Assembly (NCBI GenBank): GCA_963782965.1
Contig: CAWALV010000002.1
Span: 930,001 to 994,000, forward strand
Source of the DNA: CAWALV01 sp963782965
Lineage (GTDB): Bacteria; Actinomycetota; Actinomycetes; Acidothermales; Acidothermaceae
Direction of reading: 5' to 3'
DNA length: 64,000 nt
Position 1 is the stretch's first letter. Each line of letters opens with the position of its first letter. Below, piece by piece: positions 42,182 through 51,020 of this stretch. The notes below the pieces were generated by a model that saw only the letters and a list, made by a program, of their open reading frames with translations, was not told the origin of the DNA and ran no database searches. The translations under genes and the position numbers were made by a program.

Positions 42182-43228
42182 TCACAGCGGCGGGGCGATC
42201 CAGGCCAGATGCCCGTCCGCTCTGGCGATGACGACGGGTGCCGAGCCGTCCGGCCCGTGCATCTGCAACGCGTCAGGTGGCCCGGGAGCCGCGCCGTGGT
42301 GTTGCGCGTAGGGCGGTTCGGCCCAGACGTGGAAGAGCGGCCCGGCTGCGCCGAATGAGTCGATCGCCTCGTCGAACGCAGCGATTCGCGCAGGAGCGAC
42401 GTGCATGCGCACCGCAGCATGAAAGACCAGGCGCGGCTCGCCGTCGGGCAACTCCCCCGCGATCTGCGCTGCGGTGTCGACGATGTCTCCCGCGATGATC
42501 CGGGGCGGGTCTGCCGCGGCGAGTTCGAGGGCCCGGGTGAGCGTCTCGGCTTTCGCGTCGTCTTCGGGCCAGACGAGTGCGCGCAACCAGCGTCGCTGGT
42601 CGGCGTCTGCGACATCGGGTGGATCGAGGTCGACGCCGACGCGGCTGGCTATGGCGGGGACGGCGTCGAGGTCGGGTGGTGGTCGCTCGCCTGGCCAGTG
42701 TGCCGCGAGCGTAATGGGCGACGTCGGTTGCCCGAACACGTGATCGCCGAGGCGGTACCGGTAGCGGTCGACCTGAAGGTGGGTTCCCGCGCTGGCGCCG
42801 ACGTCGATGAGATGCAGTGGGGCGGTGTGGCGGCGTCCGATCTCCGACATGGCGTAGCGCAGGGCGATGACTCTGTTCACGACGTTGGTCTGCACGAGAC
42901 GCGTCGAGACGAGCGCGTGCAAGTCGCTGCGAAACGCGCGGCAGAAGTCGAGGAAAGCCGGGCCCGCATCGAGCGGATCGGCGGCCCGTTCACCGGCCAT
43001 CGAGGCGTAGAAATCGCGAAGCGGGTGCTCGGCGCCCGCGAGCAGCAGGTAATGGACCGCACCGAACAGCAGGTACGCCGGGTGCTGGCCGCTGCGGCGC
43101 GCCGCCAGCAGGTCGAGGACCTCGTGGTCGGCGGCCGCGACGGTGCAAAAGTGCCGGTAAAGCGGCGAAGTCGTGAAGCCGGGCGCGGCGTGCAACAGCT
43201 GATCTGCCACCGCCCCCGACTCGCTCAC
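42182..43228 (-). CDS. DUF2332-family protein
   Basis: The 348-aa product has the family landmarks: FTTSPLYRHFCTVAAADHEV near the start, HPAYLLFGAVHYLLLAG, LHLIDVGASAGTHLQVDRYR and an Asp/Pro-rich middle. The VGASAG motif looks like the glycine-rich loop of a SAM-dependent methyltransferase fold, but no activity is established. The GTG at 43228 lies 7 nt behind TATTCT, which fixes the start within a much longer open frame. Confidence 0.88.
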   Translation of the reverse strand: MSESGAVADQLLHAAPGFTTSPLYRHFCTVAAADHEVLDLLAARRSGQHPAYLLFGAVHYLLLAGAEHPLRDFYASMAGERAADPLDAGPAFLDFCRAFRSDLHALVSTRLVQTNVVNRVIALRYAMSEIGRRHTAPLHLIDVGASAGTHLQVDRYRYRLGDHVFGQPTSPITLAAHWPGERPPPDLDAVPAIASRVGVDLDPPDVADADQRRWLRALVWPEDDAKAETLTRALELAAADPPRIIAGDIVDTAAQIAGELPDGEPRLVFHAAVRMHVAPARIAAFDEAIDSFGAAGPLFHVWAEPPYAQHHGAAPGPPDALQMHGPDGSAPVVIARADGHLAWIAPPL

Positions 43229-43235
43229 GGTGGCG

Positions 43236-43241
43236 AGAATA
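43236..43241 (-). promoter_or_regulatory. -10 box of the DUF2332 gene (leaderless type)
   Basis: TATTCT on the minus strand ends 7 nt before the GTG at 43228, between the DUF2332 gene and the kinase stop. Confidence 0.5.
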
Positions 43242-43256
43242 CGGCGGCCGGCGGTG

Positions 43257-44492
43257 TCAGGTGTCGGCGTGGTGCGGGGGTCCCTTGCCGCCGTGAGCCT
43301 TGCTGTCGTGCCCCTTGCACTGCCCCTTGCCACCGTGCCCCTTGCCACCGTGTGCGGGGTGCTTCGGCGGGGGACCGGAGGGACGGCTGCTGGGGTGGTT
43401 GGTGTGCGCTGCCGGCCGCGCCGTCGTACGCACCGGGGACGGCGCGAGCGACGGCGACGGTGACGACGACGAAGGCGATGCGGCCGACCCCGACGGCGAG
43501 GGCGCGGCCGCAGGTGGCGCGAGTGAGCTGGTATCCGCGTTCGGATCGGTACCGGGGCTGCTCGAACCACCGCCGAAAGCGGTTGTCGCCAAGGCGATGA
43601 CAGCGGCTAGCGCCCCGGTCGCCAATCCGCTTCGCCACCACAGCCTGCGCCGGCGACGGCGTACGGCTGCCGCAGTGTCGCCGATCATCAGGGGGGTCGT
43701 CGTCGAGGAAGGCGTTTCGCCGCTCACCGCAGCGGGTTCGCCCGCGCCGTCGAACCAGGCTGCCACCGCTGCCGCAGCGGGGCGCGCGCCGGGGTCGGCG
43801 TCCGTCATGGCGGCGATCCGCTCGCGCCACCGTGCCGGCAGGGTGGCGTCGATCCGCGGTGGCCTCGACAGCCTGGCGACTGCGGCTTCGGCCGGGGTGC
43901 CGTCGTACTCGCGGCGCCCGGTCAGGCACTCGAGCAGCACGAGCCCGAGCGCGTAGACGTCGGTGGCGGGGCCTACTCCGAAGCCCCGGGTCTGCTCGGG
44001 TGAGAGGTAGCTCGCCGTGCCGATGGTCTCGCCCGTTGCGGTCAGCCGCGGACCGTTCGGCGCGCGGGCGATGCCCAGATCGCTCAGGTGCACGTCGCCC
44101 GAGCTGTCGAGCAGCAGGTTGGCGGGCTTCACGTCGCGGTGCACGATGCCGCGGCTGTGCAGGTAGGCGAGCGCCGAGGCGCTCTGGGCGGCTACGCGTT
44201 CGGCATCGTGCGGCTGGAGCGGCCCGGCCCGAAGGCGCTGCGCCAACGACGGCCCGTCGACCCACTCGAGGACCAAGTACTCCAACCCGTCCGACCAGCC
44301 GGCGTCGAGCAGCCGGACGACGTGTGGGTGGTCGAGCCCGGAGAGCAGCCGCACTTCGTGCCGGCTGCGTGCGGCGCCCGGTTCTGTCGCCTCAGCCGAG
44401 TAGGCGATCTTGACGGCGACCCGCCGGTCGAGGCGGTGGTCGATCGCGGCGAAGACTTCCGCCATGCCGCCGCGACCCAGCCGATGCCGCAA
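43257..44492 (-). CDS. Membrane Ser/Thr protein kinase (PknB-like), start codon unclear
   Basis: The kinase domain has LGRGGMAEVFAA, VAVKI, the catalytic HRDVKPANLLL, DLG in HLSDLGIA and GTASYLSPEQ. A TM helix (LATGALAAVIALATTAF) follows, then a Pro/Ser-rich extracellular part and a tail rich in His, Lys and Gly (GGKGHGGKGQ). The conserved start LIADRYEL lies upstream of the first usable codon (TTG 44492), yet no ATG, GTG or TTG occurs between it and an in-frame stop at 44559-44561. Either an ATC at 44537 behind GAGGAG starts it, or one base is missing in ATGCGCTC, which would otherwise read M-A-L-I-A-D-R-Y. Substrates are unknown. Confidence 0.85.
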   Translation of the reverse strand: MRHRLGRGGMAEVFAAIDHRLDRRVAVKIAYSAEATEPGAARSRHEVRLLSGLDHPHVVRLLDAGWSDGLEYLVLEWVDGPSLAQRLRAGPLQPHDAERVAAQSASALAYLHSRGIVHRDVKPANLLLDSSGDVHLSDLGIARAPNGPRLTATGETIGTASYLSPEQTRGFGVGPATDVYALGLVLLECLTGRREYDGTPAEAAVARLSRPPRIDATLPARWRERIAAMTDADPGARPAAAAVAAWFDGAGEPAAVSGETPSSTTTPLMIGDTAAAVRRRRRRLWWRSGLATGALAAVIALATTAFGGGSSSPGTDPNADTSSLAPPAAAPSPSGSAASPSSSSPSPSLAPSPVRTTARPAAHTNHPSSRPSGPPPKHPAHGGKGHGGKGQCKGHDSKAHGGKGPPHHADT

Positions 44493-44600
44493 TTCGTAGC
44501 GATCGGCTATGAGCGCATGGGGACCGCCGTCCGTGATGGGCTCCTCGTCTCGCCGCGGCTACGACTCCGTCAAGGTTGTGCTTCCCCGCGAGCAGCGCAT

Positions 44601-44948
44601 TTACCCCGCGTCGGTGGGCCGCCCGAGGTCTGGATCGTTCGGTACCGGCAGCTTGTGCTGTCGTAGCCGCGCGGCCCGCAGGGTGTCGCCGTAGGTAACG
44701 GCGATGAACAGCCCGCTCGAGATGATCAACGCGGCAAGCAGGCCGCGCAGCTCCAGGGGGCCGGGCAAAGCGGCGAATGCGGCGGCGACCGGGACGAGGT
44801 AGACGAGCTGGCGCACGAGCAGCCGCACCCGCCAGCCGGCGTCCGTCAGGTCGTGGCGCACCCATTCCCGGTTCTCCGGGGGAAGCCGGAAGCCGACCGC
44901 GTAACGCAGCCAGCGCAGCGGTCCGGGGTCACCCGGCAGACGGCCCAT
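44601..44948 (-). CDS. DUF5313-family membrane protein
   Basis: The 115-aa protein has the family opening PGPLRWLRYAVGFRLPPENR, WVRHDLTDAGWRVRLLVRQL, and two TM helices (about residues 48-62 and 70-86). The function is unknown. The ATG at 44948 lies 6 nt behind TACGGT and is preferred to the ATG at 44966. Confidence 0.82.
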   Translation of the reverse strand: MGRLPGDPGPLRWLRYAVGFRLPPENREWVRHDLTDAGWRVRLLVRQLVYLVPVAAAFAALPGPLELRGLLAALIISSGLFIAVTYGDTLRAARLRQHKLPVPNDPDLGRPTDAG

Positions 44949-44954
44949 TTTTCG

Positions 44955-44960
44955 ACCGTA
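44955..44960 (-). promoter_or_regulatory. -10 box of the DUF5313 gene (leaderless type)
   Basis: TACGGT on the minus strand ends 6 nt before the ATG at 44948. Confidence 0.45.
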
Positions 44961-45026
44961 CGGCATCGCTGGGCAGGCCCTGGGCGGGCCTTTCCGTGCT
45001 TTGCTGAGGGCGGATGAGGAGGCGCC

Positions 45027-45281
45027 ATGGCCGACATTCGTTGTGACAGTTGTGGCCTACCCATGGAAGCGGCGGCTGATCACGCCCTTGGTGACGTCGC
45101 GAACCCGTACTGCACCTACTGCGCTCCGGACGGCGAGTTGCCGCCGTTCGAGGAACGCTTCGACGAGATGGTCGGGTTCATCATGAGAACCGAGGGGCTG
45201 GATCGCGACACCGCCGAAGCCCAGGCTCGCGAGCACATGCGCGAGATGCCGGCGTGGCGCGGACATCCCGCACTCGCCTGA
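45027..45281 (+). CDS. Small zinc-ribbon protein
   Basis: The 84-aa protein has CDSCGLPM and YCTYCAPDGELP, two Cys-x2-Cys knuckles that form a zinc ribbon, then an acidic helical tail (FEERFDEMVGFIMRTEGLDR). It matches the putative zinc-ribbon domain found next to other small regulators, whose role is unknown. The ATG follows GAGGAGG. Confidence 0.82.
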   Translation: MADIRCDSCGLPMEAAADHALGDVANPYCTYCAPDGELPPFEERFDEMVGFIMRTEGLDRDTAEAQAREHMREMPAWRGHPALA

Positions 45282-45290
45282 AACTCGTCG

Positions 45291-47036
45291 TCAACCCTCG
45301 ATCGAGCACAGCACCGACCCGCTGGTGACCGCGTCACCGGCCGCAGCCGCCAGCCCGGTGATGACGCCGTCCTTGTGTGCGGTGATGGGTTGTTCCATCT
45401 TCATCGCTTCGAGGACGACGATGACATCGCCGCGGGCCACCTGCTGCCCCTCCTGGACCGTGACCTTGACGATGACACCCTGCATGGGCGCGGTGAGAGC
45501 GTCGCCGCTCGTTGCCGATGCTGCGCGGGCGCGCCGGGCTTTGCGCACCGCGCTTGCCGCAGGTGCTGCCTGGGTGCCGAGGTCGCCCGGCAGCCGGACG
45601 TCGAAACGCCGGCCGTTGACCTCGACCGTGACGACCTCTCGCGAAGCCTGCTCCCCTTCCACGGCCTCGTCGAAGGGCTCGATCGTGTTGGCGAACTCCG
45701 TCTCGATCCAACGCGTGTGGACGGCGAACGGTTGACCTTCTCCGGAGGGTGCGAAGGCAGGGTCGGAGACGACCTTGCGATGGAAAGCCAACGTGGTGGG
45801 CAGGCCCTCGACCTCGAACTCGGCAAGCGCGCGACGGGCACGTTCCAACGCCTCGGCGCGAGAGGCGCCGGTGACGACGAGCTTGGCGAGCAGCGAATCG
45901 AACGCCTGCCCGATGACGCTGCCGACTTCGACGCCGGAGTCGAGCCGGACGCCTGGGCCCGACGGCGGCCGCCATGTCGTCAGGCGTCCCGGTGCGGGTA
46001 GGAAAGACCGGCCCGGGTCCTCGCCGTTGATGCGGAACTCGATCGAGTGGCCACGCAGCGGGGGATCGTCGTAACCGAGGGGTTCACCGGCTGCGATACG
46101 CAGTTGCTCGCGAACCAGATCGATGCCGGAGACCTCCTCGCTGACCGGGTGTTCGACCTGGAGTCGCGTGTTCACCTCGAGGAACGAGATCGTGCCGTCG
46201 TCAGCGACCAGGAACTCGCACGTGCCCGCACCGACGTACCCCGCCGCTTTCAAGATGTTCTTGGACGACGAGTAGAGCGTGGCGAGCTGGGAGTCGGTGA
46301 GGAACGGAGCCGGCGCTTCCTCGACCAGTTTCTGGTGCCGGCGCTGCAACGAGCAGTCGCGGGTGGAGATGACGACGACGTTGCCGTCGGCGTCGGCGAG
46401 GCACTGCGTCTCGACGTGCCGTGGGCGGTCGAGGTAGCGCTCGACGAAGCACTCGCCTCGCCCGAAGGCGGCGGTTGCCTCTCGCACCGCCGATTCGTAG
46501 GCATGCGGGATTTCTTCGGCCGTGCGTGCGACCTTGAGCCCCCGCCCACCACCGCCGAACGCCGCTTTGATGGCAACTGGGAGCCCGTGCTCGCGCGCGA
46601 ACGACAGCACCGCGTCGACGTCGGCCACGGGGTCGGCGGTGCCAGGTACCAAGGGTGCGCCGACGTCCTGCGCGATATGGCGCGCCTGCACCTTGTCGCC
46701 GAGCGCGTCGATCGCCTCCGGCGGCGGGCCGATCCAGGTCAGGCCGGCGTCGATGACCGCTCTCGCGAAGCCCGCGTTCTCGGCGAGGAAACCGTAGCCG
46801 GGGTGGACGGCGTCCGCCCCGGCCCGCTGCGCGACCGCGACGAGTTTCTCGACATCGAGGTAAGTCTGGGCCGCGGTGACACCGTCGAGCGCGTATGCCT
46901 CGTCGGCGATGCGGGTGTGCGGGGCGTCGAGGTCGGGGTCGGCGTAGACGGCGACGCTGGCGAGCCCGGCGTCGCGGCAGGCGCGCGCGATGCGAACGGC
47001 GATTTCGCCCCTGTTGGCGATCAGAACCTTGCGCAC
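45291..47036 (-). CDS. Acyl-CoA carboxylase alpha chain (biotin carboxylase plus carrier domain)
   Basis: The 581-aa protein carboxylates its own biotin with ATP and bicarbonate and hands it to beta chains. It has the biotin carboxylase ATP-grasp domain (FGGGGRGLKVARTAEEI, then FLEVNTRLQVEHPVSEEVSG) and a C-terminal carrier domain with EAMKMEQP, whose Lys is biotinylated by BirA. This is the AccA3-type subunit shared among several carboxylases; the beta chains at 49348 and 58473 are candidate partners. The GTG lies 6 nt behind TAGACT. Confidence 0.94.
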   Translation of the reverse strand: MRKVLIANRGEIAVRIARACRDAGLASVAVYADPDLDAPHTRIADEAYALDGVTAAQTYLDVEKLVAVAQRAGADAVHPGYGFLAENAGFARAVIDAGLTWIGPPPEAIDALGDKVQARHIAQDVGAPLVPGTADPVADVDAVLSFAREHGLPVAIKAAFGGGGRGLKVARTAEEIPHAYESAVREATAAFGRGECFVERYLDRPRHVETQCLADADGNVVVISTRDCSLQRRHQKLVEEAPAPFLTDSQLATLYSSSKNILKAAGYVGAGTCEFLVADDGTISFLEVNTRLQVEHPVSEEVSGIDLVREQLRIAAGEPLGYDDPPLRGHSIEFRINGEDPGRSFLPAPGRLTTWRPPSGPGVRLDSGVEVGSVIGQAFDSLLAKLVVTGASRAEALERARRALAEFEVEGLPTTLAFHRKVVSDPAFAPSGEGQPFAVHTRWIETEFANTIEPFDEAVEGEQASREVVTVEVNGRRFDVRLPGDLGTQAAPAASAVRKARRARAASATSGDALTAPMQGVIVKVTVQEGQQVARGDVIVVLEAMKMEQPITAHKDGVITGLAAAAGDAVTSGSVLCSIEG

Positions 47037-47042
47037 GCAGGG

Positions 47043-47048
47043 AGTCTA
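47043..47048 (-). promoter_or_regulatory. -10 box of the carboxylase alpha gene (leaderless type)
   Basis: TAGACT on the minus strand ends 6 nt before the GTG at 47036. Confidence 0.5.
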
Positions 47049-47061
47049 TGCAGCGACGAGA

Positions 47062-48319
47062 TCAGCGCGTGATGCCGGTGTGACCCAAGGAGTAGCGGCC
47101 CGGAATCGGGTAAACGCACAACCCGTGCGGCCCTTGACCGACCGGGATCTTCTTGATCAGGTGACCGTCGGCGGTGCTGATGACGTAGACAACGCCGTTG
47201 TAGCGGCCGCTCAACCACAACTGCGTGCCGTCGGCCGACACGTTTCCCATGTCGGGCGAGCCGCCTCCGGGGATGACCCACTTGGTGGCCACCTTGCGGG
47301 TCGCCAGGTCGAGGAGTGAGATCGAGCCCTCGCCGCGGTTGGTGATGTAGAGGTACTTCGAGTCGCGACTCACGTACAGCCCGTGCGTGCCCTTGCCGGT
47401 CTTGACGAATCCGATCTGCTTGAACGGCTCGCCGGTGAGTTCCCAGACGCCGTTGCTGTTCATGTCCGCCACGTAGAAGACCGCGCCGTCGGGTGAGACC
47501 TTGACGTCCTGCGGCGCCGCGTTGCGCCCGAGAGACAGGGTGCCGACGATCTTGTGCGACACGGTGTCGACCTTCAGCATCGTGCCGTCGAACTCGCAGC
47601 TCGCGATGAAGTAGCGACCGTCGGCGGAGAAGTCGACGTGGTTGACACCGGCGCATGGAACGGGCGTCGAGTCGTGCAGCGCCATCGTGTGCGGGTCGCG
47701 CCAGTCGATGCGGTGCATGCGCTCGGCCATGACGATGGCGTACGTGCCGTCGGGGGTGAAGTACAGGTTGTACGGGTCGGCGACGGCAACAGGTGCTCCG
47801 GGCTTGCCCGTGGTCGGGTCGATCGGCACGAGTGCGTTACCGACGTCGCTGTTCACCCACAGCGTCTTGAGGTCCCAGGCCGGGACGACGTGTTGCGGCT
47901 GCCCGGGAACCGCGAAGTGCGCGACGATCTGAAACGTCGTCGGGTCGATGACGTCGACCGTGTTGCTCACACTGTTCGGCACGTAGACCAGCGGCTTGTC
48001 GTTCGCGACCGCCGGGCTGAGCATGTTCGCCCCGGCGTGGTCGTAGATATTCGACGCGTCGTCGACGAGCGGCATACCGGGCAGCGGATTCGAGATCGCG
48101 GACGACGCCGACGCCGACGCTGACGGTGACGGCGGCGAGGTCGTGGGCGGCGCCGGCGTGGAGGCGGTGACCGAGGATGTGCGGCGATGAGACGGTCACC
48201 GAAGCTGGTGGCGACGTCGCCGGGCCACTCGACGAGGGGGACGACGTGCAGCCGGTGGCCGCGAGGACGAGGGTGGCGAGAAGGGCAAGCCGGGTGCCGG
48301 CGCGCAATGGATTGAACAC
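47062..48319 (-). CDS. YncE-like beta-propeller lipoprotein, frameshifted in this sequence
   Basis: A signal peptide with lipobox (LVLAATGC) and a Ser/Pro/Thr linker start at GTG 48319. The propeller with YVTN-type repeats (VYVPNSVSNTVDVID, LYITNRGEGSISLLD, SPDGAVFYVADMNSNGV) reads in another frame down to 47062. The frames join if one base is removed near 48181, giving a continuous low-complexity linker SPTSSVTASTPAPPTTSPPS. Such proteins are secreted 40-residue-repeat propellers that bind partners or metals; the function is unknown. The start lies 6 nt behind TAGGTT. Confidence 0.75.
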
Positions 48320-48325
48320 TCAGCG

Positions 48326-48331
48326 AACCTA
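48326..48331 (-). promoter_or_regulatory. -10 box of the YncE-like gene (leaderless type)
   Basis: TAGGTT on the minus strand ends 6 nt before the GTG at 48319. Confidence 0.5.
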
Positions 48332-48415
48332 GCGCGGCGCGTGCGGCAAAGCGGCGGCCACGGGTATGACCTTCGGCCCTAGTTTCGATGCCTGTCGGAC
48401 CGATGGAGTGTCGTC

Positions 48416-49117
48416 GTGTTCGGGTTGGGTGCGCAGGAGCTGCACGCCGTGGGCCGCGCCGGCTGGCTGCGCGCGGCGGTGCTCGGCGCGAACGACGGAC
48501 TGGTGTCGACGGCGAGCCTCATGGTTGGCGTCACCGCGGCTGCTGCGTCGGCCAGTGCGGTGATCACGGCCGGGATCGCCGGCGTCGCGGCCGGCGCGAT
48601 GGCGATGGCCGCCGGGGAGTACGTGTCGGTAAGTTCACAGCGCGACGTCGAGGTCGCCGACCGGGCGCGGGAAGTCGTGGAGCATTCGCTGCACCCCGAA
48701 CAGGAGCGCCTCGAGCTCGTCGGGATCTACGAGCACCGCGGCCTGCCGCGCCCGCTGGCGGAGCAGGTCGCGGACGCCTTCCACGCGGTCGACCCCATCG
48801 AGGCGCACCTGCGTGACGAGCTCGGCCACAGTGAGCACACCCGTGCCCGGCCGATGCAGGCCGCGGTCGCGTCGGCCGCCTGCTTCACCATCGGCGGCCT
48901 GGTGCCCTTCTTCGGTTTGCTCGGGAGCGGTCGGGGCGCACGGCTCGGCCTCATCGTCGTCGTCACGTTGCTCGGTCTGGTCGTGGCCGGAGTGCTCGGG
49001 GCTCGCGTCGCGGGCGGGGCCATCCGGCGACCGACCCTGCGCGTGGTGCTGGGCGGCGCCGCCGCGATGGCCATTACCGCCGCCGTCGGCCAGCTGGCCC
49101 ACCTCGGTGGCATCTAG
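48416..49117 (+). CDS. VIT1/CCC1-family transporter-like protein
   Basis: The 233-aa protein has AAVLGANDGLVSTASLMVGV, the first TM signature of the vacuolar iron transporter family, AGEYVSVSSQRDVEVADRAR with the acidic metal-site helix, and three C-terminal TM helices. Family members export or store Fe2+/Mn2+ or are regulators of unknown substrate. The GTG follows GGAG. Confidence 0.9.
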   Translation: MFGLGAQELHAVGRAGWLRAAVLGANDGLVSTASLMVGVTAAAASASAVITAGIAGVAAGAMAMAAGEYVSVSSQRDVEVADRAREVVEHSLHPEQERLELVGIYEHRGLPRPLAEQVADAFHAVDPIEAHLRDELGHSEHTRARPMQAAVASAACFTIGGLVPFFGLLGSGRGARLGLIVVVTLLGLVVAGVLGARVAGGAIRRPTLRVVLGGAAAMAITAAVGQLAHLGGI

Positions 49118-49123
49118 CCCACG

Positions 49124-49351
49124 CTAGAAGCCGCCGGCAGTCCCGATGGCCCGGCGCCAGCGCCCGGCACCGTGCTGCCACCCGGACCGGGCGGGCAACA
49201 CCCGCCAGCGCGGCAACTGCGCAGCCCCGATCGAGGGCGCTGCGGCGCGACGCCTCACCAGCGCAAGAGCGGCGACGAGCGCGGCGACCTCGGCCGGGTC
49301 GGGTTGCCCCCGAACTACCTGGACGGCGTCAACCTGCGCGGGCGGCGTCAC
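49124..49351 (-). CDS. accE: Acyl-CoA carboxylase epsilon subunit
   Basis: The 75-aa product has the short epsilon motif VVRGQPDPAEVAALVAALAL and an arginine- and tryptophan-rich tail. In Streptomyces and mycobacteria this chain binds the alpha-beta complex and raises activity. Its GTG overlaps the beta-chain stop (GTGA), so the two are made together. Confidence 0.85.
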   Translation of the reverse strand: MTPPAQVDAVQVVRGQPDPAEVAALVAALALVRRRAAAPSIGAAQLPRWRVLPARSGWQHGAGRWRRAIGTAGGF

Positions 49352-50925
49352 AGCGGAATGTTCCCGTGCTTCTTCGGCGGCAGCGCGTCTCGCTTGTTAC
49401 GCAGCAGTCGAAGGGAACGTGCTATCGCGATGCGGGTCTGCGAAGGAGCGATGACCGAGTCGATGTAGCCGCGTTCGGCTGCGATGTAGGGGTTGGCGAG
49501 GGCGTCTTCGTATTCGTTGACGAGCTGCGCGCGCAACGCGTCAGCGTCGCCCGACTCCGCTGCGGCCGCCAACTCCTTGCGATACAAGATGTTGACCGCG
49601 CCCTGGGCGCCCATCACGGCGATCTGGGCGGTCGGCCAGGCGAGGTTGACGTCAGCGCGCAGGTGCTTGGAGCCCATGACGTCGTACGCGCCACCGTAGG
49701 CCTTGCGAGTGATGACCGTCACCTTCGGCACCGTCGCCTCGGCGTATGCATACAGCAGCTTCGCGCCCCGGCGGATGATGCCGTTCCACTCCTGATCGGT
49801 GCCGGGCAGAAAGCCGGGCACGTCGACGAACGTGAGGATCGGCACGTTGAATGCGTCGCACGTTCGGACGAAACGGGCCGCCTTTTCGGAAGCGTCGATG
49901 TCGAGGCAGCCGGCGAAGTGCATCGGCTGGTTGGCCACGATGCCGACCGATCTGCCTTCGATCCGGCCGAAGCCGCAGATGATGTTCGGTGCGAATGCAC
50001 CTTGTGTTTCGAGGAAGTCGCCTTCGTCGACCACGGCTGTGATGACGTCGTGCATGTCGTACGGCTGGCTCGCCGAGTCCGGGACCAGCGCGTCGAGATC
50101 GGGCAGCATCCCGTCGTCGTCCAGCTCGGGCCCGGCGAATGCCGGCGGGTCTTCGGTGTTGTTCGACGGCAGGAACGACAGCAGCGTCTTCACGAACTCG
50201 ATCGCGTCGTCCTCGTCGGACGCCGCATAGTGCGCGTTGCCCGATCGCGTGCTGTTCGTGTGCGCGCCGCCGAGTTCTTCGAACCCGACGTCCTCGCCGG
50301 TGACCGTCTTGATCACGTCGGGACCGGTGATGAACATGTGCGACGTGCCTTCGACCATGACGGTGAAGTCGGTGATGGCGGGGGAGTACACCGCACCACC
50401 CGCGCACGGCCCGAGCACGAGGGAGATCTGCGGGACGACGCCCGACGCGATCGTGTTGCGGTAGAAGATCTCGCCGTAGAGCCCGAGCGAGACGACACCT
50501 TCCTGAATCCGCGCGCCGCCGGAGTCGTTGATCCCGATGACCGGGCAGCCGACCTTCAGCGCGAGGTCCATCACCTTCACGATCTTCGCGCCGAACACCT
50601 CGCCGAGCGACCCACCGAACACCGTGAAGTCCTGGGAGAACACGCAGACCTGCCGGCCGTCGATCGTGCCGTAGCCGGTGACGACGCCGTCGCCGTACGG
50701 CCGGTTGTCGGGCAGGTCGAACGCTGTCGAGCGGTGCCGGGCCAGCTCGTCGAGTTCGACGAACGACCCCGGATCGAGCAGTGCGTCGATGCGTTCTCGC
50801 GCGGTCTTCTTCCCTTTGGCATGTTGGCGTTCGACGGCCCGGGCTGAACCGGCGTGCACAGCTTCCTCGGTGCGCCGCTTCAAGTCGGCGAGCTTGCCGG
50901 CGGTCGTGTGTGGATCGGCGGTCAT
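49348..50925 (-). CDS. Acyl-CoA carboxylase beta chain (propionyl-CoA carboxylase type)
   Basis: The 525-aa carboxyltransferase has the two crotonase-like halves: RERIDALLDPGSFVELDEL, SGGARIQEGVVSLGLYGEIF and GPCAGGAVYSPAITDF in the first, and FVDVPGFLPGTDQEWNGIIR and KAYGGAYDVMGSKHL in the second. Length and motifs match AccD5/PccB enzymes that carboxylate propionyl- (and acetyl-) CoA to methylmalonyl- (malonyl-) CoA. It would feed the mutase subunits at 20078 and 38294. Its ATG lies 6 nt behind TAGCGT. Confidence 0.94.
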   Translation of the reverse strand: MTADPHTTAGKLADLKRRTEEAVHAGSARAVERQHAKGKKTARERIDALLDPGSFVELDELARHRSTAFDLPDNRPYGDGVVTGYGTIDGRQVCVFSQDFTVFGGSLGEVFGAKIVKVMDLALKVGCPVIGINDSGGARIQEGVVSLGLYGEIFYRNTIASGVVPQISLVLGPCAGGAVYSPAITDFTVMVEGTSHMFITGPDVIKTVTGEDVGFEELGGAHTNSTRSGNAHYAASDEDDAIEFVKTLLSFLPSNNTEDPPAFAGPELDDDGMLPDLDALVPDSASQPYDMHDVITAVVDEGDFLETQGAFAPNIICGFGRIEGRSVGIVANQPMHFAGCLDIDASEKAARFVRTCDAFNVPILTFVDVPGFLPGTDQEWNGIIRRGAKLLYAYAEATVPKVTVITRKAYGGAYDVMGSKHLRADVNLAWPTAQIAVMGAQGAVNILYRKELAAAAESGDADALRAQLVNEYEDALANPYIAAERGYIDSVIAPSQTRIAIARSLRLLRNKRDALPPKKHGNIPL

Positions 50926-50931
50926 GGCCCG

Positions 50932-50937
50932 ACGCTA
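50932..50937 (-). promoter_or_regulatory. -10 box of the carboxylase beta gene (leaderless type)
   Basis: TAGCGT on the minus strand ends 6 nt before the ATG at 50925. Confidence 0.45.
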
Positions 50938-50938
50938 C

Positions 50939-50984
50939 TGCCGAACTCCCCGCGGGCTGAACTCCCGAGTGCTGAACTCCCCGG
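50939..50984. repeat. Three GCTGAACTCCC repeats between accD and ppc
   Basis: Copies of GCTGAACTCCCCG (one with GCCG, one without a C) begin at about 50939, 50956 and 50971, spaced 15-17 bp, in the 95-bp gap between the divergent carboxylase and PEP carboxylase genes. This is a good place for a regulator that sets both promoters. Confidence 0.6.
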
Positions 50985-51007
50985 CGCGGGCGCCGAGTCA
51001 GGGTCGC

Positions 51008-51013
51008 TAGGCT
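51008..51013 (+). promoter_or_regulatory. -10 box of ppc (leaderless type)
   Basis: TAGGCT ends 7 nt before the GTG at 51021. Confidence 0.5.
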
Positions 51014-51020
51014 GTCGGCC

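Noticed and set aside
49366..50847. 493-codon plus-strand frame opposite the carboxylase beta gene
   Set aside because: Antisense shadow of a confident gene, without motifs.
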